Below, one piece after another: positions 42,774-51,035 of a stretch of 64,000 nucleotides of DNA (positions are counted from its first letter, which is position 1; each line of letters opens with the position of its first letter). Position numbers and translations under genes: made by a program. The notes beneath the pieces were generated by a model, which searched no databases, was not told the DNA's origin, and saw only the letters and a program-made list of their open reading frames with translations. This DNA comes from Rhizobium sp. BK376 (GTDB lineage Bacteria; Pseudomonadota; Alphaproteobacteria; Rhizobiales; Rhizobiaceae), in contig NZ_SLZG01000005.1 in the NCBI RefSeq assembly GCF_004341625.1, positions 310,001 through 374,000 of the forward strand. Reading direction: 5' to 3'.

Positions 42774-42820
42774 GTAAACGACTTCGTTTACATCCGCTTC
42801 AGGTAAACGGAAGCGTTTAC
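42774..42820. promoter_or_regulatory. Two TetR-type operators in the divergent promoter
   Basis: GTAAACGACTTCGTTTAC (42774-42791) and GTAAACGGAAGCGTTTAC (42803-42820) are inverted repeats of the same half-site GTAAACG, with centres 29 bases apart. A TTGACG (42766-42771) just before the first, with a TTTACA-like element inside it, could be the promoter of the dehydrogenase gene. Binding would block transcription in both directions. Confidence 0.8.
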
Positions 42821-42943
42821 TTTATCGGATGAGCGCGGCGATCCAATGCTCGCTCGAACCCGTGGTCCATTTGTAAACCGTCGGCTCCGAGCCGAGCGGT
42901 CTTCCGCATCCCAACAGCAAGTGATCAGACTCAGGAGAAGACT

Positions 42944-43669
42944 ATGACCCTTTCTAACAAAGTTGCCCTGGTGACCGGCGCCAATCGCGGCATCGGCGCA
43001 GCCATAGTGCGGGAAATGCTTAAGGCCGGAGTGGCGAAAATATACGCCACCGCTCGCGATCCGGAGACCCTGCCGGCGTTTGGAGATCAGCGGGTTGTCC
43101 CGTTGCGGCTCGACATCACGAACGATGCGTCGGTGAATGCGGCAGCCGAAGCCGCCGGGGATGTCGATGTTCTCGTCAACAATGCAGGAACCTTGGCCTT
43201 CGGCGATTATCTCGACAGCAATTGGGAGACCTTCGAAGACGATATGCGGACTAATTTCTTCGGCACCCTTCGGGCTCTCAGAGCCTTCACGCCGCAGTTT
43301 GTCGCCCGTAAATCCGGCACGATCGCGAATGTGAGCAGCGTCGTCGGCCTCTCGGCCGTTCCCATGATGGCCGGGTATTCAGCATCCAAGGCCGCCGTAC
43401 ATTCCATCACGCAGTCCCTCCGCGGGACGCTGGAAAAGCACAACATCACCGTCATCGGCATTTATCCGGGACCGATCGAAACGGATCTGGCAAAGGAAGT
43501 GCCTTATCCGGAAAAGGCAACCCCCGAATATGCCGCCGCCAATATAGTAGATGGCATCGCCCAAGGGCAGACTTACATCTTCCCTGATCCCATGGCGCAG
43601 CAGGTCGAGCATCTCTGGTCGACCGACAACCGGCAGCTTGAATACGTCGCGCTGCATCTCGGCGGCTGA
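42944..43669 (+). CDS. Short-chain dehydrogenase/reductase
   Basis: This is an oxidoreductase of 241 aa with the classical SDR layout. It shows VTGANRGIGAAIV near residue 9, NNAGTLAFGD, NVSSVVGLSAVP with the catalytic serine, and Tyr145/Lys149 in YSASK. Its tail QQVEHLWSTDNRQLEYVAL is of the type seen in TetR-regulated SDRs. AGGAGA precedes the ATG. It is probably the sole target of the neighbouring TetR repressor and may detoxify a carbonyl compound, but the substrate is not known. Confidence 0.88.
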   Translation: MTLSNKVALVTGANRGIGAAIVREMLKAGVAKIYATARDPETLPAFGDQRVVPLRLDITNDASVNAAAEAAGDVDVLVNNAGTLAFGDYLDSNWETFEDDMRTNFFGTLRALRAFTPQFVARKSGTIANVSSVVGLSAVPMMAGYSASKAAVHSITQSLRGTLEKHNITVIGIYPGPIETDLAKEVPYPEKATPEYAAANIVDGIAQGQTYIFPDPMAQQVEHLWSTDNRQLEYVALHLGG

Positions 43670-43701
43670 AGAATACCAGCAGCCTCATCGTGTGCATTTC
43701 C

Positions 43702-43735
43702 TGACGCCGGCCCGGTCCAACACGGGCCGGCGTCA
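43702..43735. terminator. Strong hairpin between convergent genes
   Basis: TGACGCCGGCCCG (43702-43714) pairs perfectly with CGGGCCGGCGTCA (43723-43735), a 13-bp GC-rich stem with an 8-base loop. It lies between the convergent stops of the dehydrogenase and GGT genes. There is no T-tract, so it may act in both directions as a transcription block or mRNA 3' end stabiliser. Confidence 0.6.
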
Positions 43736-43747
43736 ACGCGATCGTGA

Positions 43748-45535
43748 TTACCGTACTATGGCGTAGCTTTGCATATGGCGCGGTGTCGACGCGCCGTAGA
43801 GCAATCCATTGCTGCGCTCAACCGCGCAGACGCGCCCAAGCGACCAGCTGTCCTGAACGGATAGCCTATGGCTTCTTTCCCGGAGCGAAGCGAGTGTGGA
43901 AGCCGAGTAACGATCTTCGATTAGCAGACGGCCAAGCTCGTATTCGCGCGGATAGAATGATCCTGGCCAGTGCTTGCTGTGGAACATTGGTGCATCGATC
44001 GCGCTTTGAAGTCCCTGTCGATGCAGGATATGGCGCAGGAAGACCGTCAGCGGCCATTGATCCTGCTGGTCGCCTCCTGGCGTTCCGATGGCAAGATAAC
44101 CTTCGCCGTCGCGAGTGACGAGCGTCGGCGTCAATGTCGTGCGTGGCCTTGTTCCTGGACGTAGAGTGGATGGCAAACCTTCGTCCAGCCAGAACATCTG
44201 GGCGCGCGTCGAGATCGGAAAACCGAGCCCGGGAACGACGGGCGAGCTCTGCAGCCAGCCGCCGCTCGGGGTCGCCGAAATCATGTTGCCGAACCGGTCG
44301 ACGATATCGAGATGCACGGTATCGCCTTCGATCTCGGGGACAGCCGCGAAGGTAACCTCGCCTCCGCCTGGCCCCTGAGGAACTTCGCTGCCGGCGCGGG
44401 CTGCGATCCGCGCAAGACGCTCCGCCGCTCCGGGCAGATGGCTGGCAATCAGTTGTTGCGACGCCTCGGGGCCGACGAGTTTTGCGCGCTCGCGGACGTA
44501 ATCATCGGACAGAAGGATATCGATCGGAATGTCCGACGTGTTCGGATCACCGTAAAATGCTTCGCGATCCGCAAAGCAAAGCTTGGCGCTTTCGACGACG
44601 GTGTGGACAAAATCTGGGCCATAGGGATCGAAGCTGCCGATATCGAGCTGCGACAACAGGGCAAGCTGCTGCAAGAAAACCGGTCCCTGTCCCCACGGAC
44701 CCGTCTTGTGGACCGTCAACCCGTGAAAGTCGCGCGACAGCGTCTTTTCCTTGGTCGCTGACCAATTGGAAAGGTCCTCGCCTCGAAGAAGCCCGGGGTT
44801 GCGGCGGCCCGTCGTGTCGAACAGTTCTGCCGTTCGGTAAAAGCGGTCGATCGCATCGGCAACGAACCCTTGGTAGAAGGCGCGCCGCGCCGCCTCGATC
44901 TGAACGACGCGATCCGATCCGGCTGCCTTGGCTTCGGCCAATATCCGCCGATAGGTCGCTGCGATGGCAGGCATGTGCATGACAGCACCCGGTTTCGGCA
45001 CGCGATTATGCGGCAGCCAGACCTCTGCCGAACTCGGCCATTCGTTTCGAAACAGGTCCTCTACCGGGATGATCGAGGCGACCGCGCGTGGCAGAAGCGG
45101 AAAGCCGCTTTCGGCATAGGCGATTGCATAGGAGAGAATATCTTCCAGCGGCAGGGTGCCGTAATCGCGCAGGAGCAGCATCCAGGCGTCAAAGGAACCC
45201 GGTACCACGGCGGGCAGAAGGCCCGTACCCGGCACCATCTCAAGCCCCAGCGATCGGAAGGCTTCCAGGCTTGCCAGCGCCGGAGACACACCCTGACCGC
45301 ATATGACCACCGGCTCATCCTCCTTGACGCTCTTGAGGATGATGGGCACTTCGCCACCCGGACCATTCAGATGGGGCTCTACGATCTGAAGCGTGAAGCC
45401 GCAGGCGGCGGCCGCATCAAACGCATTCCCTCCGCGTTCGAGCACCGACATGCCGACCGAGGTGCCAAGCCAATGAGTGGAGCTGACCGCACCGAAAGTG
45501 CCGCTCAGTTCGGGACGCGTGGTAAAACTCACCAT
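43748..45535 (-). CDS. Gamma-glutamyltransferase family protein (GGT copy 1)
   Basis: This is an Ntn hydrolase of 595 aa related to gamma-glutamyltranspeptidase. It should self-cleave at the nucleophile Thr406 (EGDTVHLDIVDRFGN), which aligns with the TTHYSVVD site of E. coli GGT. Other signs are GGNAFDAAAACGFTLQIVEP, GPGGEVPIIL, ATPSGGWLQSS and GTPGGDQQDQWPLTVF. There is no signal peptide, so unlike enterobacterial GGT it should work in the cytoplasm. ATG 45535 gives the same N terminus as the second copy; a longer frame start at 45604 runs into the permease gene. It closes the polyamine-class transporter operon. Confidence 0.88.
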   Translation of the reverse strand: MVSFTTRPELSGTFGAVSSTHWLGTSVGMSVLERGGNAFDAAAACGFTLQIVEPHLNGPGGEVPIILKSVKEDEPVVICGQGVSPALASLEAFRSLGLEMVPGTGLLPAVVPGSFDAWMLLLRDYGTLPLEDILSYAIAYAESGFPLLPRAVASIIPVEDLFRNEWPSSAEVWLPHNRVPKPGAVMHMPAIAATYRRILAEAKAAGSDRVVQIEAARRAFYQGFVADAIDRFYRTAELFDTTGRRNPGLLRGEDLSNWSATKEKTLSRDFHGLTVHKTGPWGQGPVFLQQLALLSQLDIGSFDPYGPDFVHTVVESAKLCFADREAFYGDPNTSDIPIDILLSDDYVRERAKLVGPEASQQLIASHLPGAAERLARIAARAGSEVPQGPGGGEVTFAAVPEIEGDTVHLDIVDRFGNMISATPSGGWLQSSPVVPGLGFPISTRAQMFWLDEGLPSTLRPGTRPRTTLTPTLVTRDGEGYLAIGTPGGDQQDQWPLTVFLRHILHRQGLQSAIDAPMFHSKHWPGSFYPREYELGRLLIEDRYSASTLASLRERSHRLSVQDSWSLGRVCAVERSNGLLYGASTPRHMQSYAIVR

Positions 45536-45545
45536 ATCTGTCTGC

Positions 45546-46328
45546 CTATCTCTGGACGATCTGTTTCGCTCCGACCAACCTCTCGGCCAAGGCCAAAACG
45601 ACAAGGATGATCAGGATCTGCAATGAGGACGCCGCGGCGACGACGAGCTGATTGCCCTGGAACTGGAGGTAGCTGAAGATCTCGATCGGCAGCGTCACCA
45701 CCCCCGGGCCGGTCAGGAAGAGCGCAGTATTCAGCTCGCCAAAGGATACGACGAATGCGAAGAGCCAGCCGGACAGGACGCCTGGCCAGATGATCGGCAG
45801 CGTGATGAGCATGAACGAACGCACCGGACCGGCGCCGAGGCTCTGGCCGGCCTCTTCGAGCGTCGTGTCGAAACTTTGAAGCGATGTCAGCACCGCACGG
45901 AATGCGTAGGGAAGACAAACGACGACATGCGCAATGAAGAGGCCCGGCAAGACGCTCATGTTGACCGTCTTGTAGATCAGCAGCAAGGCAAGCCCGAGGA
46001 TCAGTGCCGGGAACACCAGCGGCGCGATGATGAGCATTTGCAGGAAAGTCGAAAGCCCGTTGCGATTGCGCGAGACATAGATCGCGCCCAAGAGCCCCAA
46101 CAGGACCGAGGCGCAGGCCGAGGTCAGCGCGAGCAAGATGCTGAGCACAAAGGCGTCTCGCATTTCGACAATGCCGAAGAACTCGACGAACCAGCGCAGC
46201 GAGAAGCCCGGCGGTGGGAAGACCAGCGCGTCCCCCGAGCTGAACGAAACGATCAGCACCACGAGGATCGGCCCCATGATCAGGGCAAGCGCAATGCCGA
46301 CGACGAGGCGAAGAAGGAAGCCACCCAT
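45546..46328 (-). CDS. ABC transporter permease (PotC-like, polyamine/Fe class)
   Basis: This is a membrane subunit of 260 aa in the PotC/MOI group. It shows the first helix after MGGFLLRLVVGIALALIMGP, GFSLRWFVEFFG near residue 42, and the docking loop EEAGQSLGAGPVRSFMLITLP near 160, then GWLFAFVVSFGELNTALFL. It starts three bases after the stop of the partner permease. Its position in a spermidine/putrescine-class system indicates uptake of a small cationic or amino compound. Confidence 0.9.
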   Translation of the reverse strand: MGGFLLRLVVGIALALIMGPILVVLIVSFSSGDALVFPPPGFSLRWFVEFFGIVEMRDAFVLSILLALTSACASVLLGLLGAIYVSRNRNGLSTFLQMLIIAPLVFPALILGLALLLIYKTVNMSVLPGLFIAHVVVCLPYAFRAVLTSLQSFDTTLEEAGQSLGAGPVRSFMLITLPIIWPGVLSGWLFAFVVSFGELNTALFLTGPGVVTLPIEIFSYLQFQGNQLVVAAASSLQILIILVVLALAERLVGAKQIVQR

Positions 46329-46331
46329 GCT

Positions 46332-47195
46332 TCAACCCTTTCCCTGTACGCGTTGCGGCCGAATGAGAAGCTGGATGAGCACCGCAATAATCAGCGCGAT
46401 AATCAGCAATGCAAAGGAGAGGGCAGCGGCCCGCGGCCACCGGAAGGTGGTGACGCTGTCGAAGACCAGGCTGACCAGAAGCTTGTAGCGTGGCCCACCC
46501 AGGAGGGCGATCGTCACATAGGCGCTCAGCGTCAGGAATGTCACCAGCATGAGGCCCGATGCAATGCCGGGGCTTGAGAGCGGCAGCGTAACCCGCAGGA
46601 ACGAGCGCCACGGACCGGCGCCAAGCGAATGGGCGGCTTCCGTGTATCGCTGATCGATGGTGCTCAGCGAGTTGGTTAGCGATACGATCATGAAGGGCAG
46701 GAGGATCGTCAGCAGGCCGAGCGTCACAGCCTGGAACGAATAGAGATATTGCACCGGTCGCTCGATGAGGCCGACGCCCGTGAGGGCGCTGCTGACCACG
46801 CCGCGCCGCCCGAGGATGGCGACCCAGCCATAGGCCCTGACGACATTGCTCACCATCAGCGGCACCATCATCACCATCAGCATGAGCATGCGGCCGCGCG
46901 GAGAAAGCCGGGCCGCATAGAATGCGACGGGATACCCGATCAGCAGGCATAGAATGAGGACGATGGCCGTCGACAGCAGCGTCCGCTCGATGATCAGCAG
47001 GTAGAAGGAGTCCGTGAATATTTCGGTGTAGTTGAGGAGCGTCGGCTTCAGGTCGAAGAGCGACGTTCCCGAATTCGTCATGAAGCTGACGAAGAGCAGA
47101 TAGCAAAGCGGAACGACAAAAAACAGGCCAAGGATTATGAGCGGCGGCAAGGCAACGGCGTAGAACAGGGCGGAACTCGGCAAGAGTTTGCTCAT
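46332..47195 (-). CDS. ABC transporter permease (PotB-like)
   Basis: This is a membrane subunit of 287 aa. The N-terminal helix is in LFYAVALPPLIILGLFFVVP. The docking loop TEAAHSLGAGPWRSFLRVTL is near residue 185, and TLSAYVTIALLGGPRYK and LVSLVFDSVTTFRWPRAAAL follow as in PotB-type proteins. The ATG at 47195 overlaps the ATPase stop (ATGA), which is why it is preferred to an earlier start at 47234. Confidence 0.9.
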   Translation of the reverse strand: MSKLLPSSALFYAVALPPLIILGLFFVVPLCYLLFVSFMTNSGTSLFDLKPTLLNYTEIFTDSFYLLIIERTLLSTAIVLILCLLIGYPVAFYAARLSPRGRMLMLMVMMVPLMVSNVVRAYGWVAILGRRGVVSSALTGVGLIERPVQYLYSFQAVTLGLLTILLPFMIVSLTNSLSTIDQRYTEAAHSLGAGPWRSFLRVTLPLSSPGIASGLMLVTFLTLSAYVTIALLGGPRYKLLVSLVFDSVTTFRWPRAAALSFALLIIALIIAVLIQLLIRPQRVQGKG

Positions 47196-48277
47196 GCCGC
47201 TTCCTCCAGCGCAACCGCACTTGCCGTTTCCCATGAGAGCCCAACCGAAGCCCCTGCTTCTATTTCCGCAGGCACGGCTGCGGTATTCTGCAGGACCGCG
47301 TTCAGAGCTATTCCGCCCATATCGAGGTAGAGGAATGTCTGAGCCCCTCGATAGATGACGTCCTTCACCACCGCGCGAATGCCGCTTTGCGGATCGAGCA
47401 CGATTTTCTCGGGGCGGAGAGCAAAACGCAGCTTTCCTCCGCTTGCCGCCGTGCCCGCAATGTGTACGAGATTGCCGGCAAGATCGACCACGGCCGCATT
47501 TCCCTCGCGCCCGCGTACTTGCCCTTCGAGAATATTGCTGGCGCCGAGAAAGGTTGCGACGAATTCGGTGCGTGGCCGGTCGTAGATGTCTTTGGGCGCG
47601 CCTGCCTGCTGGATGCGGCCATGGTTCATGACAGCAACCCGGTCCGACATGGTCAGCGCCTCTTCCTGATCATGGGTAACGAAGACAGTGGTCATGCCAA
47701 GGCGCCGCTGTAGCTGACGGATCTCCACCTGCATCTGCTCGCGCAGCATCTTGTCGAGCGCGCTGAGCGGTTCGTCGAGCAACAGGACGTCAGGCTCGAA
47801 CACCACGGCGCGCGCTAGCGCGACGCGCTGCTGCTGACCGCCGGATAGCTGACGCGGATAACGGTCGGCAAATTTGCCGAGCGCGACGAGATCAAGCGCA
47901 GCGCCGACCTTCCGGCGGATCTCGTCCTTAGCGACGTGCCGCATCTGTAAGCCGAACGCTACGTTCTCAGCCACGCTTAGATGGGGAAAGAGGGCAAAGT
48001 TCTGGAAAACCATGCCGAAGCTTCGCTTGTAGGCCGGGATTCCCGTCACATCCTTGCCGCGGATGAATACGTGTCCCCCAGTCGGCTGTTCGAAGCCTGC
48101 AATAAGGCGGAGCGTGGTCGTCTTGCCGCATCCGCTTGGTCCCAGCAGTGCAAACAGCGTTCCGCGTTCGATTTCGAGATCCAGTGAGTGCAGCGCGGTT
48201 ATTGTCGCGAAAGACTTCTCGACTGAAACGAACCGGACGTCGAATGCGTTTGCCTGCGCCAGATTATCGGGTTTCAT
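47192..48277 (-). CDS. ABC transporter ATP-binding protein (PotA-like)
   Basis: This is an ATPase of 361 aa. Walker A is GPSGCGKTT near residue 52, the Q-loop is MVFQNFALFPHLSVAENV, the signature is LSGGQQQRVALARAV, Walker B is VLLLDEPLSALDKMLREQM, and the C-terminal TOBE domain contains LRFALRPEKIVLDP. This is the polyamine/iron class layout. Its start overlaps the stop of the GATase1-like gene and its stop overlaps the PotB-like start, so the central part of the operon is translated as a coupled unit. Confidence 0.93.
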   Translation of the reverse strand: MKPDNLAQANAFDVRFVSVEKSFATITALHSLDLEIERGTLFALLGPSGCGKTTTLRLIAGFEQPTGGHVFIRGKDVTGIPAYKRSFGMVFQNFALFPHLSVAENVAFGLQMRHVAKDEIRRKVGAALDLVALGKFADRYPRQLSGGQQQRVALARAVVFEPDVLLLDEPLSALDKMLREQMQVEIRQLQRRLGMTTVFVTHDQEEALTMSDRVAVMNHGRIQQAGAPKDIYDRPRTEFVATFLGASNILEGQVRGREGNAAVVDLAGNLVHIAGTAASGGKLRFALRPEKIVLDPQSGIRAVVKDVIYRGAQTFLYLDMGGIALNAVLQNTAAVPAEIEAGASVGLSWETASAVALEEAA

Positions 48278-49674
48278 GGCATGTTCTCCAAGGCATTGTC
48301 ACACCGCATGACACGCAGTCCCGCAGCGCACAGCCTGACCGGCAATTCAGTCAATACAAGGGTTTCGGTAAGTTTCGACCGGATATCCAGCGAGGCGATC
48401 GACGCCTGCAGGACGCCGATAAGGGCATGGGCCAACTGCGCATCGATGGCGCCGCCGGCACATTCGTCGCGGACAGCTGCCAGCACGTCCTGCCATTCCT
48501 GCTTCAGCCTGTCGAATTCGGCCGAGAGCAGAATAGTCATCTCATCCGTTTCCGCGAGCGAGAGAGCCTCCAGCGCACCAAAGGACGTTTTCAGTACTGC
48601 ATCCAGCCCGTCGAGCAGCTGCAGAAGTTCGTCCGGCGACGTCGTCTCGACCGTTGCAGGGGCGGTGCCATCATGCCTTGCGAACAGGCCGAGATAGACA
48701 AGCGCATTATAGATCAGCCGAAAACCCGCACAGTCTTCCTTCATGAAGAAGCGCAGCGTCTCGTCCATCACCTTGAAGCCGCGTATGGGCAGGAACCGCC
48801 GGACATAGGCTTCCAGCACGATGCCCTTGCGCAGGAATTCGCCCATTTCGGGATGTGGCGAAAACACGAGGACTTTGCCTTTGCCGAGATCGCCGGACAG
48901 GATTGCGGGCGAGTTCTTCATCTCGCGGTCGAATAGCGATGCCGCCAGCGGATTGTCGATGAAGAGCCGGCTTTCGGAAATGAAGTTTCTAAAATGCCCG
49001 AGTGAGACGGCCGACCGCTTCGAGTTCGAATAGACGGGTCCGTGATAATAGGGCAGTTCGACTGCCTCCGGCAGGCCGCGCCCCAGCACTGGATCGGTAA
49101 TGGAGATGCCGAGGATCGCAGCGCCGGTGGAAAGATATTCCTGCGTATAGTTCGGCGTTGCGTCGATCGCGCCCAGCCAGCCAGGCCGACCGTCGGAGGC
49201 ATAGAAACCGCCACCACAGGAGCCGATAAAGGCTCCGCCCTCGGAAATGAAGGCACGAATTGCCGCATCGATACCGGGGAGACTTTCTGCCCGGTCGAGT
49301 CCCCAGGTTGCAAAACCGCCCGGCATGATGAGCAGATCAAACTCGGATAACGCTTCCTCGACAATCTGCCTGCCGTCAAGGGCAGAGAAGGTCAGCCCGA
49401 GACTGAGCAACGCGTGGGCATAATAGGCCCAATAGGGATAACCGATGGCCTCGCCGCTATAGATCGCGATGCGTGGCGGCGCATGGGTTGCGAGCGCGCC
49501 ATCACCGGCTACGCCAGTCAAGCCGAGCTTCCCGGCGGCCTCTGCCGCTCTTCCACCGACAGCGAAGCCGCCGGCGTCATCATCTGCCGGAAGCTGATGC
49601 GCTCGACACCGATTGAGAAATACCAAGGGGATACCGGTGAACGCGCCGCGGTCAGCCAGCCTGAAAATCGTCAT
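48274..49674 (-). CDS. Class I glutamine amidotransferase-like hydrolase (BPL_N-type), function unknown
   Basis: This is a cytoplasmic protein of 466 aa. Residues ~65-290 form a GATase1-like domain of the type found at the N terminus of yeast biotin-protein ligase. It shows IAIYSGEAIGYPYWAYY, LLIMPGGFATWGLD, the nucleophile elbow IGSCGGGFYASDG with Cys153, and SPHPEMGE with His274 and Glu276. The Cys-His-Glu triad is thus complete. Residues ~300-466 are a helical region I do not recognise. ATG 49674 is used, since the longer frame enters the binding-protein gene. Set among transporter genes and a GGT, it may cleave or transfer a gamma-glutamyl or other amide group; this is inference. Confidence 0.7.
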   Translation of the reverse strand: MTIFRLADRGAFTGIPLVFLNRCRAHQLPADDDAGGFAVGGRAAEAAGKLGLTGVAGDGALATHAPPRIAIYSGEAIGYPYWAYYAHALLSLGLTFSALDGRQIVEEALSEFDLLIMPGGFATWGLDRAESLPGIDAAIRAFISEGGAFIGSCGGGFYASDGRPGWLGAIDATPNYTQEYLSTGAAILGISITDPVLGRGLPEAVELPYYHGPVYSNSKRSAVSLGHFRNFISESRLFIDNPLAASLFDREMKNSPAILSGDLGKGKVLVFSPHPEMGEFLRKGIVLEAYVRRFLPIRGFKVMDETLRFFMKEDCAGFRLIYNALVYLGLFARHDGTAPATVETTSPDELLQLLDGLDAVLKTSFGALEALSLAETDEMTILLSAEFDRLKQEWQDVLAAVRDECAGGAIDAQLAHALIGVLQASIASLDIRSKLTETLVLTELPVRLCAAGLRVMRCDNALENMP

Positions 49675-49732
49675 GAGATTAGTATTCCTGCTGTTCGGCG
49701 CGGCGGCCGCCAAGCCGCCGCGTATGGGGTTC

Positions 49733-50797
49733 TCAGCCGCCGGAAACGATGCGATTCCAGCGATCGGTCCACTGACCGCGGTTGGCGGACATGAATTCCT
49801 GATCAAGGTCGATGATGCGTGCCGTCTCCTCCGGAGAGAACTGCACCTTCTGCTGTAGCTCGACCGGGAGCTTGGACAGCGTATCCGGATGTGTGCCGCC
49901 GTAGTTGAACACCTGGGCGACCCAGCCCTGTGTGGACGGATCGATCGTCATGTTCACATACTGCTCGGCAAGCGCCTTGTTCTTGGCGTTCTTGGCAATG
50001 CTCGTGCCGGACATGTATGAGATCGCGCCTTCCTTCGGGAAGACCCATTCCACTTTGCCACCCTGTTGAAGCACGGTGTAGGTCTGGAACTTGTAGAGCA
50101 GGCCGACGGCGGCTTCCCCGTTTACCAACGCGCTCATGATCGTGTCCGTATCCTTGGCCCAGATCGGGTCAAGAGCAGCCATCTTGCTCAGCATGTCGAA
50201 GCCGGCATCTGCATCCTTCGCATCCTTTCCGGCGGCCAGCGCGCCGATCGGAATGATGTAGGGACCGATGGAATGCGTGATTTCCGGAAGGACGATCGAA
50301 CCGCGGTAGTCTTCGCTCCACAAATCGGCAAAGCTTGTCGGCGGCTTTTTCACGAGGTCCGGATTATAGGCGATGCCGAGCGCAGAGTAGATCATCGCCA
50401 CCCAGCCCTTGCGCTTGAAGCGATCCGGCACCCCGGCAAGGAACGAAAGATTCGGTGAATTCGGATCCAGATCTTCCAGGACGCCCTGCGCCTCTGCCAG
50501 CGGAACTACGCCGTCATGCAGTTGCACGAGATCGTAGACCTGGTTGTCGAGACTGATCTTCAGCTTGGTGATGCGCTCGACCGGGCTTGACCCACGATCC
50601 TGTGTGATCTTGACGCCCGTTTTCGCGGCAAAAGGCGCGTCGACATATTTGGCCATGCCGTCGCCCCACAGTCCGCCCCAAGTCATCATGGCGAGCGATT
50701 CAGGCTTCGTTTGCGCAAAAGCGAGGCTGGCTGAGCCCAAAACCGGCGCGGCAAATGCGGCCGAAGCCGTAAGCTTCATGAAAGTACGTCTGTCCAT
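49733..50797 (-). CDS. ABC transporter substrate-binding protein (PotD-like) with a Tat-type signal
   Basis: This is a periplasmic binding protein of 354 aa. The signal MDRRTFMKLTASAAFAAPVL has a twin-arginine motif (RRTFMK) before the hydrophobic core, ending at AFA before QTKPESL, so export in folded form is likely. The mature part has the PotD-type pattern (MTWGGLWGDGMAKY; YDLVQLHDGVVPLAE; IGPYIIPIGALAAG; GEAAVGLLYKFQTY). It is the first gene of the operon and lies 18 bases from a perfect palindrome. The ligand could be a polyamine or gamma-glutamylated amine, but this cannot be read directly. Confidence 0.9.
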   Translation of the reverse strand: MDRRTFMKLTASAAFAAPVLGSASLAFAQTKPESLAMMTWGGLWGDGMAKYVDAPFAAKTGVKITQDRGSSPVERITKLKISLDNQVYDLVQLHDGVVPLAEAQGVLEDLDPNSPNLSFLAGVPDRFKRKGWVAMIYSALGIAYNPDLVKKPPTSFADLWSEDYRGSIVLPEITHSIGPYIIPIGALAAGKDAKDADAGFDMLSKMAALDPIWAKDTDTIMSALVNGEAAVGLLYKFQTYTVLQQGGKVEWVFPKEGAISYMSGTSIAKNAKNKALAEQYVNMTIDPSTQGWVAQVFNYGGTHPDTLSKLPVELQQKVQFSPEETARIIDLDQEFMSANRGQWTDRWNRIVSGG

Positions 50798-50814
50798 TTC
50801 GTTCCCTTTTTAGC

Positions 50815-50834
50815 GAACCAATTTAAATTGGTTC
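50815..50834 (-). promoter_or_regulatory. Perfect 20-bp palindrome, candidate operator of the GntR regulator
   Basis: GAACCAATTTAAATTGGTTC is perfectly self-complementary and lies 18 bases upstream of the binding-protein start codon, in its promoter or leader. A related shorter repeat, CCAAAAATTGG, is at 50964-50974 nearer the divergent GntR gene. The shared CCAA/TTGG arms suggest one regulator acts at both places. Confidence 0.75.
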
Positions 50835-51035
50835 ATGAAATTTTTGGCGATCTCGTTAAGTCTTGAGACTGCGATTGAAGTATTTGTTGGTCATGGATGT
50901 GGGTTAGTCAAGCGGTTTTGGGCGAAGTTTGCCGAATAAAGAAGGCATGGATACTGAATTGCCCCAAAAATTGGCACCGTGCTTATCTTGCGGATTGGTT
51001 TGTAATGGTTCAGGATGCGGGCCCCAATATGAGGA

